Of a DNA stretch of 64,000 bases, positions 34,958-44,874 are shown one piece after another. Position numbers and translations under genes: made by a program. Origin of the DNA: JACKCR01 sp041390305 (lineage in GTDB: Bacteria; Eisenbacteria; RBG-16-71-46; CAIMUX01); NCBI GenBank assembly GCA_041390305.1, contig JAWKQE010000018.1, positions 1-64,000 on the forward strand, read 5' to 3'. The notes beneath the pieces were generated by a model, which saw nothing but the letters and a program-made list of their open reading frames with translations, was not told the origin of the DNA and did no database searches. The number at the start of each line of letters is the position of its first letter. Positions within the stretch are counted from its first letter, which is position 1.

Positions 34958-37900
34958 TCGGCCCTTCCCGTCGGGTGGCAGGCGTAGCACGCGTTGCTTT
35001 CGTATTCGTAGCCGCTCACGTTCTCTTCCTGGTGCTTCGAGTCCATTTCGGATCGACGATGTGCGTGGCAGTCGATGCAGGAGAACACCGTGAAGTCGTT
35101 CGGGTTCGAGTGGCAATCGGAGCAGGTGTCCCACTTCTCCCGATGCCTTCCGCTGTAGATCGGGAACCAGTTGCCGTCGTGGTTGAAGTTCGCGTTCTCC
35201 CACCCGACCAATGAGTGGCAGCTCGTGCAGTCGGTCGGGAATCCGGCGCCGTCGTGATCCGGCGAGGCGGTCTGGTAGTCCGTGAGGTGACACTCGATGC
35301 ACTCGGGAGACGTATTCTCGTACCCCGCGGAGTGGCAGTCCGAGCACGCGAGGTTCGAGTGTCCCTGGACGAGCGGGAAGCTCGGCGTGTGCTCGAAGTC
35401 TGCCGGACTCCAGCCTTGGATGGTGTGGCAGGCCGTGCAGTCCTCCGGGAAGCCTCCATCGACGTGATCCGGATCGGCGTTCATGAAGTCCGCGAGGTGA
35501 CACTCGATGCACTCGGGCGAAGTGTTCTCATATCCGGCCGAGTGGCACGACGCGCACGGCACGTTGTCGTGCCCACCGGTGAGCGGGAACTCGTTCGTGT
35601 GCGGGAAGTCCGCACCTTCCCACGACGACATGGAGTGGCAGGTCAGGCAGTCTTCGGGGAATCCATCGTGGCTCGGGTCGGCACCCTGATAGTCAGCGAG
35701 GTGACACTCGATACAGTCGGTCGGCGTGTTGTCGTAACCCGAAGAGTGGCACGAGGCACACTCGACACCTGCGTGGCCCTGTGTCAGCGGGAACGACAGT
35801 GTGTGCTGGAAGCTAGACGGCACCCAACCCTGGATCGTGTGACAGCTCTTGCAGTCGCCCGGCAGGCCGTCGTGGCTCGGAACGGCGCCCTGCGAGTCCG
35901 CGAGGTGGCAGTCGACGCAGACGTTCGGCGTGTTCTCGTACCCGGCGGAGTGGCACGACGCGCATGGGACGTTGTCGTGCCCGCCCGTGAGCGGGAACGT
36001 CGGCGTGTGGTCGAAGTCCGCGGGAATCCACTCTGCCATCGAGTGGCAGGTCGTGCAGTCCTCGGGGAAGCCGCCCTGGACGTGGTCGGGCTCCGCACCC
36101 TGGTAGTCCGTGAGGTGGCACTCGATGCAGTCGGTCGGCGTGTTGTCGTAGCCCGCGGTGTGGCACGAAGCGCAATCGACACCCGAGTGGCCCTGCGTCA
36201 GCGGGAACGACGGCGTGTGCTCGAAGCTCGACGGCACCCAGCCCTGGATCGTGTGACACGTCGTGCAGTCGGTCGGGAGTCCGTCGTGCGTCGGGACGGC
36301 GCCCTGCGAGTCCGCGAGGTGACAGTCGACGCAGACGTTCGGCGTGTTCTCGTACCCAGCGGAGTGGCACGACGCACACGGAACGTTGTCGTGGCCGCCG
36401 GAGAGCGGGAACGTCGGCGTGTGATCGAACTCCGCGGGGATCCAATCCGCCATCGAGTGGCAGGTCGTGCAGTCCTCGGGGAATCCTCCTTCGACGTGGT
36501 CGGGCTCCGCACCCTGGTAGTCCGGGAGGTGGCACTCGATGCACTCCGTCGGCGTGTTGTCGTAGCCCGCGGTGTGGCACGAGGCGCAGTCGACACCCGA
36601 ATGGCCCTGGGTGAGCGGGAACTCCGAGGTGTGCCGGAAGGTCGACGGTGTCCAGCCGGTGATCGAATGGCAGGTCTGGCAGTTCGTCGGCAGGCCGTCG
36701 TGGCTTGGGTCCGCCTGCTGCGAATCGGCGAGATGGCAGTCGACGCACTGGTTCGGCGTGTTGTCGTACCCCGCGGCGTGACAGTCCTGGCAGGACACGT
36801 TCGCATGGCCGCCGATGAGCGGGAAGGTCAGCGTGTGGACGAACGTCGCCCCCTCCCAGGTGGACATGTTGTGACAGCTCGTACAGTCCTCGGGAAAGCC
36901 GCCGTCCACGTGGTCCGGCTCGGCTCCCTGGTAGTCGACGAGGTGGCAGTCGATGCACTCGGGCGACGTGCCTTCGTACCCAGCGGAGTGGCAGGACGCG
37001 CAGGGGAGTCCCTCGTGGCCTTCCGTGAGCGGGAAGGTCGACGTGTGGTCGAATTCGGCCGGGGTCCAGCCCTGGATCGTATGGCAGGTCGTGCAGTCGG
37101 TCGGGAACTCGTCGTGGCTCGGCTCCGCCTGCTGCGAGTCCGCGAGGTGGCAGTCCACGCATTCGGTCGAGGCGTTCTCGAGACCGCCGGTATGGCAGGA
37201 GTTGCATTCCACGTCGTCGTGGCCGCCCGAGAGCGGGAACGTGCCGGGGTGCTCGAAGTCCGAGGGGTTCCATCTCGCCGTGGAGTGACACTCCGTGCAG
37301 TCGAGCGGGAACTGGCTGTGGCTCGGCGTAGCCCCCATGGCGTCTTCGATGTGGCACTCGGCGCAGTCGGTAGGCGTTCCCTCGTATCCGGACGAGTGGC
37401 AGGACGCGCACGAGAGTCCGGCGTGTCCCTGGGTGAGCGGGAAGGACGGCGTGTGGTCGAAGTCAGCCGGGATCCAGGCCTGGATCGTGTGGCAGGTCGT
37501 GCAGTCGGCCGGGAACTCGTCGTGGCTCGGCTCCGCCTGCTGCGAGTCGGCGAGGTGACAGTCGACGCACTCGGGCGACGTGCCTTCATAGCCCGAGACG
37601 TGACAGGTCGCGCAGTCGACGGCCTCGTGACCGCCCGCGAGGGGGAACTCGTTCGGGTGCTCGAAGCTCGACGGGTCCCAGGTCGTCGTGGAGTGACACT
37701 GCGTGCAGTCCTGCGGCAGCCCGTCATGGCTCGGCTCCGCCTGCTGGGAGTCGGCGAGGTGACAGTCCACGCACTCGGGCGACGTGCCTTCGTAGCCGGA
37801 GGTATGGCAGGACGCGCAGTCGATGTTCTCGTGTCCCTGGGTGAGAGGGAAAGTCTCCGGGTGGACGAACTCCGACGGATCCCACGCAGTCGTGGAGTGA

Positions 37901-40900
37901 CACTGTGTGCAGTCCTGCGGGAGTCCGTCGTGACTCGGCTCCGCCTGCTGGGAGTCGGCGAGGTGACAGTCGACGCAGTCGGTCGACGTGTCTTCGTAGC
38001 CGGACGCGTGACACGAAGCACAGTCGACGTCCGCGTGTCCGTTCGTGAGCGCGAACGACGTCGGGTGCTCGAAGCCCGATGGGTTCCAGGTCGTCGTGGA
38101 GTGACAGGTAGTGCAATCCTGCGGGAGCCCGTCGTGGTTCGGAACCGCCTGCTGCGAGTCGGCGAGGTGGCAGTCCACGCAGTCGGTCGACGTGCCTTCA
38201 TAGCCTGACGCGTGGCACGATGCGCAGTCGACGTCCGCGTGTCCGTTCGTGAGCGCGAACGACGTCGGATGCTCGAAGCTCGATGGATTCCAGGTCGCCC
38301 TGGAGTGGCAGGTCGTGCAGTCCTGCGGTAGCCCGTCGTGGCTCGGGACAGCCTGCTGCGCGTCCGCGAGGTGGCACTCCGCGCACTCGGTCGGCGTCCC
38401 CTCGTAGCCGGACGCGTGGCAGGACGCACAGGTGCGGTCCGCATGACCTTCCGTGAGCGGGAAGCTCGGCGTGTGCTCGAACGCCGCCGGCTGCCACGCG
38501 ACGAGGGAGTGGCAGGTCGTGCAGTCGCGTGGGAAGCCGCCCTCGACGTGGTTCGGCTCCGCCTGCTCGTAGTCGGGGAGGTGGCACCCTTCGCAGTCGG
38601 TCGGCGTGCCCTCGTATCCGCTCGTGTGGCAGGACGCGCAGTCGACGTCGCCATGACCCTGCGAGAGCGGGAACGACGACGGATGCTCGAAACCCGACGG
38701 CTGCCATTGCGCCGTCGAGTGACAGGTCGTGCAGTCCTGCGGGAGACCATCGTGGCTCGGGACGGCCTGCTGCGAGTCGGCGAGGTGGCAGTCCACGCAT
38801 TCGGTGGACGTACCTTCATAGCCGCTCGCGTGGCAGGACGCGCAGGAGACATCCGCGTGGCCCTGTGTGAGCGGGAACGTCTCCGGATGGTCGAACCCGG
38901 CCGGCTGCCATTGCGCCGTCGAGTGACAGGTCGTGCAGTCCCGGCTGAATCCGTCGTGACTCGGCGTCGCCTGCTGGGAGTCGGCGAGGTGACAGTCGAC
39001 GCACTCCGTCGACGTTCCGGAATAGCCGCCTCCGTGGCAGGACGCGCAGTCCACGGTTCCGTGTCCCTGCGTGAGCGGGAACGAGGAGGGGTGGTCGAAC
39101 TCCGAAGGTTGCCATCCCGCGGTGGAATGGCACGAAGTGCAGTCCTGTCCAAGGCCGTCGTGGTTCGGTGTCGCCTGCTGCGAGTCGGCGAGGTGGCAGT
39201 CCGCGCAGTCCGACGGAACGTTCTCGAATCCGGAGGAGTGACACGACGCGCAGAGGAGATCGCCGTGCCCCTGCGTGAGCGGGAAGGTCGGCGTGTGCTC
39301 GAACGCGGCGGGCTGCCACGCCGCGAGCGAGTGGCAGGTCGTGCAGTCGTCGGGGAACCCGCCCTGGACGTGGTCCGGTTCCGCGCCCTCGTAGTCTGCG
39401 CGGTGGCACTCGGCGCACTCGGTCGGCGTGTCCTCGTAGCCGGAGGCGTGGCAGGAGGCGCAGTCGACGCCGGAATGTCCCTGGTCCAGCTTGAAGGACT
39501 GTGGGTGCTCGAAGTTCGAGGGCGTCCAGGCGGCGAGCGAGTGGCAACTCGTGCAGTCGTCACCGAATCCGTCATGGCTCGGTGTCGCCTGCTCCGAATC
39601 TGTGAGGTGGCACTCCACGCACTCGGTCGGCGTGTTCGTAGCCGGACTCGTGACAAGAAGTGCACGCAACGTCCGCGTGGCCCTGGGTGAGCGGGAAACT
39701 CTCCGGGTGCTCGAACTCGGCCGGCTCCCACGCGAGGAGCGAGTGACAGGTCGTGCAGTCCTCGGGGAAAGCGCCCGCGACGTGATCGGGCTCTGCATTC
39801 TCGAAGTCGGCCCGGTGACAGTCCCCGCAGAGGCTCGGCGTGTTCTCGTACCCGTTCGTGTGACAGTCCGCGCACTGGACGTCGCGGTGGGCGCCTTCGA
39901 GCGGGAACACTTCGTCGTGATCGAAGTCGGCCGGATCCCAGGCGTTCATCGTGTGACAGGTCAGACAGTCGTCCGGGAATCCCTCGTGGTTCGGGTCCGC
40001 GCTCTCGAGCTCCGATGCGTGGCATTCGGCGCACTCGGTCGGTGTTCCGGCGTAGCCCGCGGTGTGGCAGTCCGCGCAGTCGACCTCACGGTGTGCGCCG
40101 AGGAGCGGGAAGGACCGGTCGTGATCGAAGTCCGCCGGAGTCCAAGTGACGGACGAGTGACAGGTCGTACAGTCCTGCGGGAATCCGTCGTGGTTCGGGT
40201 CGGCGTTCTCATAGTCGGTGAGATGGCAGCCGGCGCATTCGTTCGGGGTCTCGTCGTACGAGGCCTGGTGGCAGTCGGCGCAGGCGGGGCCGGCGTGGCC
40301 ACCCTCGAGCGGGAACGTCGATGGGTGCTCGAACTGTGCGGGTTCCCAGGCCACCGCAGCCGAGGAGTGGCACGAGGTGCAGTCTTCCGGGAATCCCGCC
40401 CGGGAGTGGTTCGGGTCGGTCGTCTGGAGGAACTCGTCCATGTGACATCCGCTGCAGTCGACCGGAGCGTCGCGGAAGGTTCCCGCGAGCGCACTCGGGT
40501 GACACGACGTGCACGGCGTGCTCGCGTGCGTTCCCATGAGCGGGAAGTCGGTGTTCGCGTGCTCGGAGATTGCGGCGTCCATCGCGTTCCAGGTGTCCGC
40601 CGTGTGACAGCGCGAGCAGCGATCGCCGAGGTCGCCGTTGTGGACGTCGTCATGGCAGTCCGCGCAGTTGGTTCCCGCGTTGCCGAAGACGAGGTCGGTG
40701 TGACAGCTGCGGCATGGGACGCTGGAGTGGGCCAGGGTCAGCGGGTAGTGAGCCGTTTCCGCGTGGTCGAACCCTTCGATCTTCGTGCCGACGCGCCAGG
40801 ACGTCGCGGTGTGGCAGACGGAGCAGTCGATCTCGAGGTCGCCGTGCGGGTTCGTGGACTCCGCGAGAGCGTCTCCCACGAGCGCGAGCCGGATCAGGCG

Positions 40901-41029
40901 GCCGACGGAGTCTTCCGAGGAGAAAGCTCCGCGGCGCGTCTCCTCGAGAAGTGTGCCCCCGATGCCCAGGCCGACGAGGACGCAGAGTGCGCCCAGCAAG
41001 GCCCGCCGATCGATCATCCGCTGTTTCAT
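34954..41029 (-). CDS. Giant repeat-built multihaem c-type cytochrome with 85 CXXCH motifs (one frameshift)
   Basis: If the 2-nt deletion near 39637 is bridged, this is about 2025 residues from the ATG at 41029 (GAGGAC upstream; ATGA overlap with the gene before). An N-terminal signal or anchor (LLGALCVLVGLGIGGTLL) is followed by 17 CXXCH motifs up to the break and 68 after it. The second part consists of 22 units of 68-71 residues, each with three CXXCH and three conserved non-motif His (in S/N/D-H-D/V, F-E/D-H and G-H). Every haem therefore has a candidate second His ligand inside its own unit. The last two haems lie in a short unrelated tail. Location: periplasm, possibly crossing the outer membrane with the next-gene barrel. 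Export and maturation would need Sec and Ccm systems, not seen here. Whether the break is natural is open. Confidence 0.9.
34960..40950. repeat. Tandem array of 204-213-bp cytochrome units
   Basis: At DNA level the gene is a head-to-tail array of about 22 closely similar units (204 bp, with 6-9-bp insertions in the long form) followed by 3-5 more divergent ones. Two unit types alternate in the 35.2-36.8 kb part (a short SQQA/SQGA type and a long DYQGAEPDHV type), which suggests a duplicated two-unit module. Such DNA is prone to recombination and to assembly collapse. Confidence 0.85.
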
Positions 41030-42984
41030 TGGTCCGTCCTCGGCGTGGTGGCGTGACAGTCCCTGCACTCCATTCCGAGGGGACGGAAGCGCTGGGATCC
41101 ATCGGGTTCTCGTCGATGACATTCCCCACACGTGACCTTCTCGTGAGCGCCCTTGAGGGAGAAGCGCGCGTCACGTTCGTGGTCGAAGCGGCCTGCATTC
41201 CAGTTCTGATTGTCGTGGCACCGTGCGCAGAGGGCGGCGTTCGGGTCGATCCCTTCCTGGCGGGGCATCTCCGCGAGGATGTAGGTGAACTGCTCGCCGT
41301 GCGGATCGTAGTGGCACTCGGCACAGGTGGCCGGCGCGTCGTCCATCCGTAGTGTGATCTCACCCTTGTCGCGCCGTGCCCGCTGGTTCTGCGCTCCCCG
41401 CCTTCCGGATCCCACGAGCGTTTCATAGGCCTGGTCGGCCCGGTCGCGGCTCACGGCGTCCCGTACCGAACCTCGTTCCGCGGTCGCGTGGTTGCGGAAC
41501 TCCGCCCAGGTCGTCGCTTCCTCGAACGGAGTCTGAGCCGCGGTCGTCGCGGCCAGTGTCGGGAGCATCGGGAAGAACGCTTCGCGATCCCATGCCCCGA
41601 CCGTCTGCCGGACGAGGGAGGAGTGACAGTCGGCGCACGAGGCGTTCGCGTGGACGCCTTCCAGCGGGTAGCGAGTGACGTCGTGAGCGAAGGTGACGGT
41701 GTTCCACGAGTCCGTGACATGACAGACAGCACACGGTTCCGCTGAGGTGACGGCCTTGGCGAAGCTGGCCGCGTGCGGGTCTCCATGGCATCCGTCACAG
41801 CCGAGCCGAGGGAACGTGTAGTTCGTTCCGTCCACTCCGGGCGTGTCGTCCCGTCCCGTCGACGCGAGGGTCACCGTCGCCGCGCCATTCACGCCGGAAC
41901 CGTTCCCGTGACAGTCGGCGCAGGGGACGGCGAGGTGGGCGCCGGTGAGCGGATAGCGCGACTTTCCGTGGTCGACGAGCCCATACGTCGATGGGACGAA
42001 CCGCTCCGAGTTGTGACACCGCGCGCAGTCGGCGCGCCTCGAGCCCGCTTCGACGAACGCGCCTCGGTGAACGTCCACATGACACTGATCGCAGAGGAGC
42101 TTGCCGGTGATCGAACTCCCGGAGACGTGGCAGCGGGCGCAGGTCACGTTGCGGTGGACGCCGACCAAGGGGAACTTCGTCTTGGAGTGGTCGAAGTCCC
42201 GCGTCTTGATCTCTTTCCAGCCGTTCAGGTCGTGGCAGCGGGCGCAGTCGTTTCCGAGGTCTCCGGCGTGCGGATCCTTGTGGCAGTCGGTGCATGCCGC
42301 GAAGGCCCGGGCCGGGAAGCGTGGCGACTCCTCGTGACACTTCTGACAGGGGACGTCGGCGTGCTTGCCGATCAGCGGGTATTCGGTCTTTGCGTGGTCG
42401 AACAAGGGCGCCGGCTTCCAGACGCTCTCGTCGTGGCACCGGGTACAGTCGGTGCCGACGGTGTTCGCGTGCTTGTCCTCGTGACAGCTCTGGCAGGTGG
42501 TGTCGAGTCCGAGGAACGTCGTCTCGAGATCCTTGCCGTGCTCCGTGAGCGCGGCGCGGTTCATGGTTATGTTCTTCTCTTTGTGACAGTCGCGACACTC
42601 GATCTTGGCGTGAGCCAGACGGAGTTCGTATCCGACGTCCGCGTGCGGGAAGTCCTTCTGATCGCCCGGCCAGCGGATCATCTCGTACTCCCGGCCGTGG
42701 TGGTCGGAGTGGCAGTGCGTGCAGTCGTCGTAGTCCGCCCGCGCATGCAGTCCCTGTCCGGCCTCGATCCGGAGTCGCAAGGGCTCGTGACAAGACAGAC
42801 AACGCTCACGTTCCACTCCCTTTCCCAGTGCGTGGCACTGGGTGCAACGAGACAGACCCTCGAGGGCCTCGTGACTCTGGTGCAGCGGGCCTGGGGAGAG
42901 CTGCGCCCTGACGCTCGAGACCGGCGAGAACAGAGCGAGAAAGCCGATCACGAGCCACCATCGGGTTGGATTCAGAAGATCCAC
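41026..42984 (-). CDS. Periplasmic 20-CXXCH c-type cytochrome
   Basis: 652 residues from a GTG at 42984, which opens a signal peptide (TRWWLVIGFLALFSPVSSVRA, read from residue 7); this start overlaps the preceding gene by 13 bp and has a weak ribosome-binding site. I count 20 CXXCH motifs. Many are arranged as cytochrome-c3/c7-like modules with FDHxKTxFPLxGxH before VxCxxCH, for example LFDHAKTEYPLIGKH and DFDHSKTKFPLVGVH, which give bis-His ligation. Residues about 470-560 are a haem-poor stretch. Its position between the membrane cytochrome b and the giant cytochrome suggests the job of a periplasmic electron carrier. Ends with TGA overlapping the next ATG by 4 bases. Confidence 0.92.
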   Translation of the reverse strand: MDLLNPTRWWLVIGFLALFSPVSSVRAQLSPGPLHQSHEALEGLSRCTQCHALGKGVERERCLSCHEPLRLRIEAGQGLHARADYDDCTHCHSDHHGREYEMIRWPGDQKDFPHADVGYELRLAHAKIECRDCHKEKNITMNRAALTEHGKDLETTFLGLDTTCQSCHEDKHANTVGTDCTRCHDESVWKPAPLFDHAKTEYPLIGKHADVPCQKCHEESPRFPARAFAACTDCHKDPHAGDLGNDCARCHDLNGWKEIKTRDFDHSKTKFPLVGVHRNVTCARCHVSGSSITGKLLCDQCHVDVHRGAFVEAGSRRADCARCHNSERFVPSTYGLVDHGKSRYPLTGAHLAVPCADCHGNGSGVNGAATVTLASTGRDDTPGVDGTNYTFPRLGCDGCHGDPHAASFAKAVTSAEPCAVCHVTDSWNTVTFAHDVTRYPLEGVHANASCADCHSSLVRQTVGAWDREAFFPMLPTLAATTAAQTPFEEATTWAEFRNHATAERGSVRDAVSRDRADQAYETLVGSGRRGAQNQRARRDKGEITLRMDDAPATCAECHYDPHGEQFTYILAEMPRQEGIDPNAALCARCHDNQNWNAGRFDHERDARFSLKGAHEKVTCGECHRREPDGSQRFRPLGMECRDCHATTPRTDQ

Positions 42985-43937
42985 CTGTATCCGAAAGCAA
43001 TCGCTATGCCAATGTGGATGCCCATGACCAAGACCATGATCGCGGCGAACGGCTTGTGAATGACGTGCCAGTAGTGGAACGCGGTCTGGTACTGCTCGAG
43101 GCGGTGGAGCCGCGCGTGCACCTGGGTCTTCTGCCGGCATAGCTCCTCGAGCCCGGGGCGTCGATCCCGTTCGGCGTCGCGCCACTCCTGCCTCGCCCAG
43201 AGGTAGCGGGTGAGACGACGTTTCACCGTCATCTCCTGCGCCGCCGCCGCCATGACTCCGAGCACCGCCGATTCGAACCCGCGGCGCCCGCGCGCGACGA
43301 CCTGGAGGCCTTCGAGGAACTCGTCACTCGCTGCGTGCTGTTCGCGAAGCTGTCGATCCACGGTGAGTTCCTGGATCCGGATCTCGTCCGGGGCCATCGC
43401 CTGCCCGAGCACCGTCCGCGGAATTCTCTGATAGAGATAGCGCCCGAACACGCCACTGAGCGCGACGGCGACCATGGCCCAGAAGCTGACGGCGACGAGA
43501 CCGGTCACCTTGAAGGAGGAGTGGAGGACGATGAGGAGGGGCCCGATCACGCCGCAGTAGATGTGGAGCGACAGCCACTGCCTCGTCTTGCCGACCTTGC
43601 CCAGCGTGCGGGACCTCTTCCGCCAGGAGTAGAGGAAGAGGAGCAGCATCAGCACGGTGCCGATGACGCCGAAGCCCTGCCCCCAGAGTCCGGCTGGCCG
43701 AAGGAACTCGTAGTCGGCGTGTTGGGGACGGAGCGCGTAGGGGGTCGAGTAGTAGTCCCACCCGCGAACGAGGAACGCCACGATTCCGGCCAGGGAAGCC
43801 AGGTAGAGGAACGCGAGGAACCCCCGGAACAGTCGGGAACGTCCCGTGGATTCCTCCACGGTTTCTCGAGGGATGGGCGCTTCCATGTTCGGGAAGAATT
43901 CCCTCGCCGTAGTCGAGTCAGAGTATCCCTGTGGCAT
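42972..43937 (-). CDS. Membrane cytochrome b-like electron-transfer protein
   Basis: 321 residues from the ATG at 43937 (an ATG at 44000 and one at 43886 are alternatives; none has a strong ribosome-binding site). Five or so membrane segments are seen, among them LFRGFLAFLYLASLAGIVAF, VIGTVLMLLLFLY, SLHIYCGVIGPLLIVLHSSF and HYWHVIHKPFAAIMVLVMGI. His residues fall in two of them in pairs spaced as in haem-b proteins (HIYC...VLH and HVIH...GIH). A long charged cytoplasmic loop (about 180-285) contains many Arg and Glu. This design fits a quinol-oxidising or ferric-reductase-like cytochrome b that passes electrons to periplasmic cytochromes encoded directly downstream. First gene of the operon; the promoter should lie within 43938-44265. 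Confidence 0.8.
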   Translation of the reverse strand: MPQGYSDSTTAREFFPNMEAPIPRETVEESTGRSRLFRGFLAFLYLASLAGIVAFLVRGWDYYSTPYALRPQHADYEFLRPAGLWGQGFGVIGTVLMLLLFLYSWRKRSRTLGKVGKTRQWLSLHIYCGVIGPLLIVLHSSFKVTGLVAVSFWAMVAVALSGVFGRYLYQRIPRTVLGQAMAPDEIRIQELTVDRQLREQHAASDEFLEGLQVVARGRRGFESAVLGVMAAAAQEMTVKRRLTRYLWARQEWRDAERDRRPGLEELCRQKTQVHARLHRLEQYQTAFHYWHVIHKPFAAIMVLVMGIHIGIAIAFGYRWIF

Positions 43938-44265
43938 CTCTCGTCCGGTCCGGTGTCCCCTCGTCTCGAGGAGACCGTCTCGCTGTCGTTCTCGGTGCAA
44001 TGATCGCGGCCGGAGGGCTCCTAAGCATATCGACTGTTTGACGGCCCGACTTCACGGCCGCTTATGGTCGATCTGTGCGTGTTCGGCTTCGCCTCGGTGC
44101 TCGGGACGTATCCCTATCGTCCCGGCCGGCAGGCCGTATCCTCTGGCCCGGTGGGGAGTTGCCGGATCGTTTCTCTCGTGGTCCGTCCGCCATCCTGGAC
44201 GGGGTCCTCTAGGAGCAGAAGGGAGTGTGGTACGCTTTGATACAGACAATTTGCGAGGTACCGAC

Positions 44266-44874
44266 ATGACACGCCCACTCCGTTCCATCGTCGGAATCGG
44301 GATCATTCTGGCCCTTTTTGCCACGATCCGTGCGGTGGGACTCCCAGCGGCTCCCGTGCAGGACCCCACGTCCACGATCGCGGGCGCTTCGCCCCTCACG
44401 GACCTGCTCGCCGCCGGCGAAGCGGCCTCCGTCGCGGACGCGTCCGACTCCGGCGATTGGTCGTGTGCCGCCGACGTGGATCTCCCGCTCCAGGTGGAGA
44501 TCGTCGATCCGCCCTCCGTGGTTTCGCCGGGGACCGCTGCCCGAACGACCTGTCGGTTCGTTGCCGGGCAGGACGCCGAGCGCGTCGAGCTGGAGTTTCA
44601 CCCGATCGGTGTGACGCTCGTGAGCGCACCTGAGTGGTCGCAGGTCGGCATCGGGGCGCGTGAGGCGGTCGAGGTCGACGTCGAGGCACGCCTGGACACC
44701 GGCGTGAAGCGGGGGACGGTCGATGTCCTCGTCCGGGCCTGGATCGACGGTCGTCCCTACGAACGCGGCGCGACGTGGAATCTCTCGCCCGAGCTTCCGG
44801 AGCGCGGTGACGTCGTCGAGCGGCCGGGACGCCTTCCCGTGCGCGAAGTGGGTGTCGGGAGGGTGACGCGATGA
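44266..44874 (+). CDS. Secreted protein of unknown function, coupled to the metalloprotease gene
   Basis: 202 residues from the ATG at 44266 (GAGG 9 bases upstream). A signal peptide covers about 1-30 (IVGIGIILALFATIRAVGLP). The mature part contains an Asp/Ala/Ser-rich linker (about 35-60), then a single beta-sandwich-like domain (DLPLQVEIVDPPSVVSPGTA, VEVDVEARLDTGVKRGTVDV) that looks like an Ig-type or DUF11-like fold. I do not recognise a named family. It overlaps the following metalloprotease gene by 4 bp (ATGA), so the two proteins are made together and may be a secreted pair. It diverges from the cytochrome operon. Confidence 0.75.
   Translation: MTRPLRSIVGIGIILALFATIRAVGLPAAPVQDPTSTIAGASPLTDLLAAGEAASVADASDSGDWSCAADVDLPLQVEIVDPPSVVSPGTAARTTCRFVAGQDAERVELEFHPIGVTLVSAPEWSQVGIGAREAVEVDVEARLDTGVKRGTVDVLVRAWIDGRPYERGATWNLSPELPERGDVVERPGRLPVREVGVGRVTR

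Noticed and set aside
35215..39690. Very long open frames on the plus strand through the cytochrome array
   Set aside because: They are antisense shadows of a high-GC repeat gene. Their Arg/Val/Gly-rich repetitive translation has no domain features, whereas the minus strand gives perfect CXXCH units.
34960..40950. Regular repeats considered as a CRISPR array
   Set aside because: Units are over 200 bp, fully coding, without short identical repeats and unique spacers.
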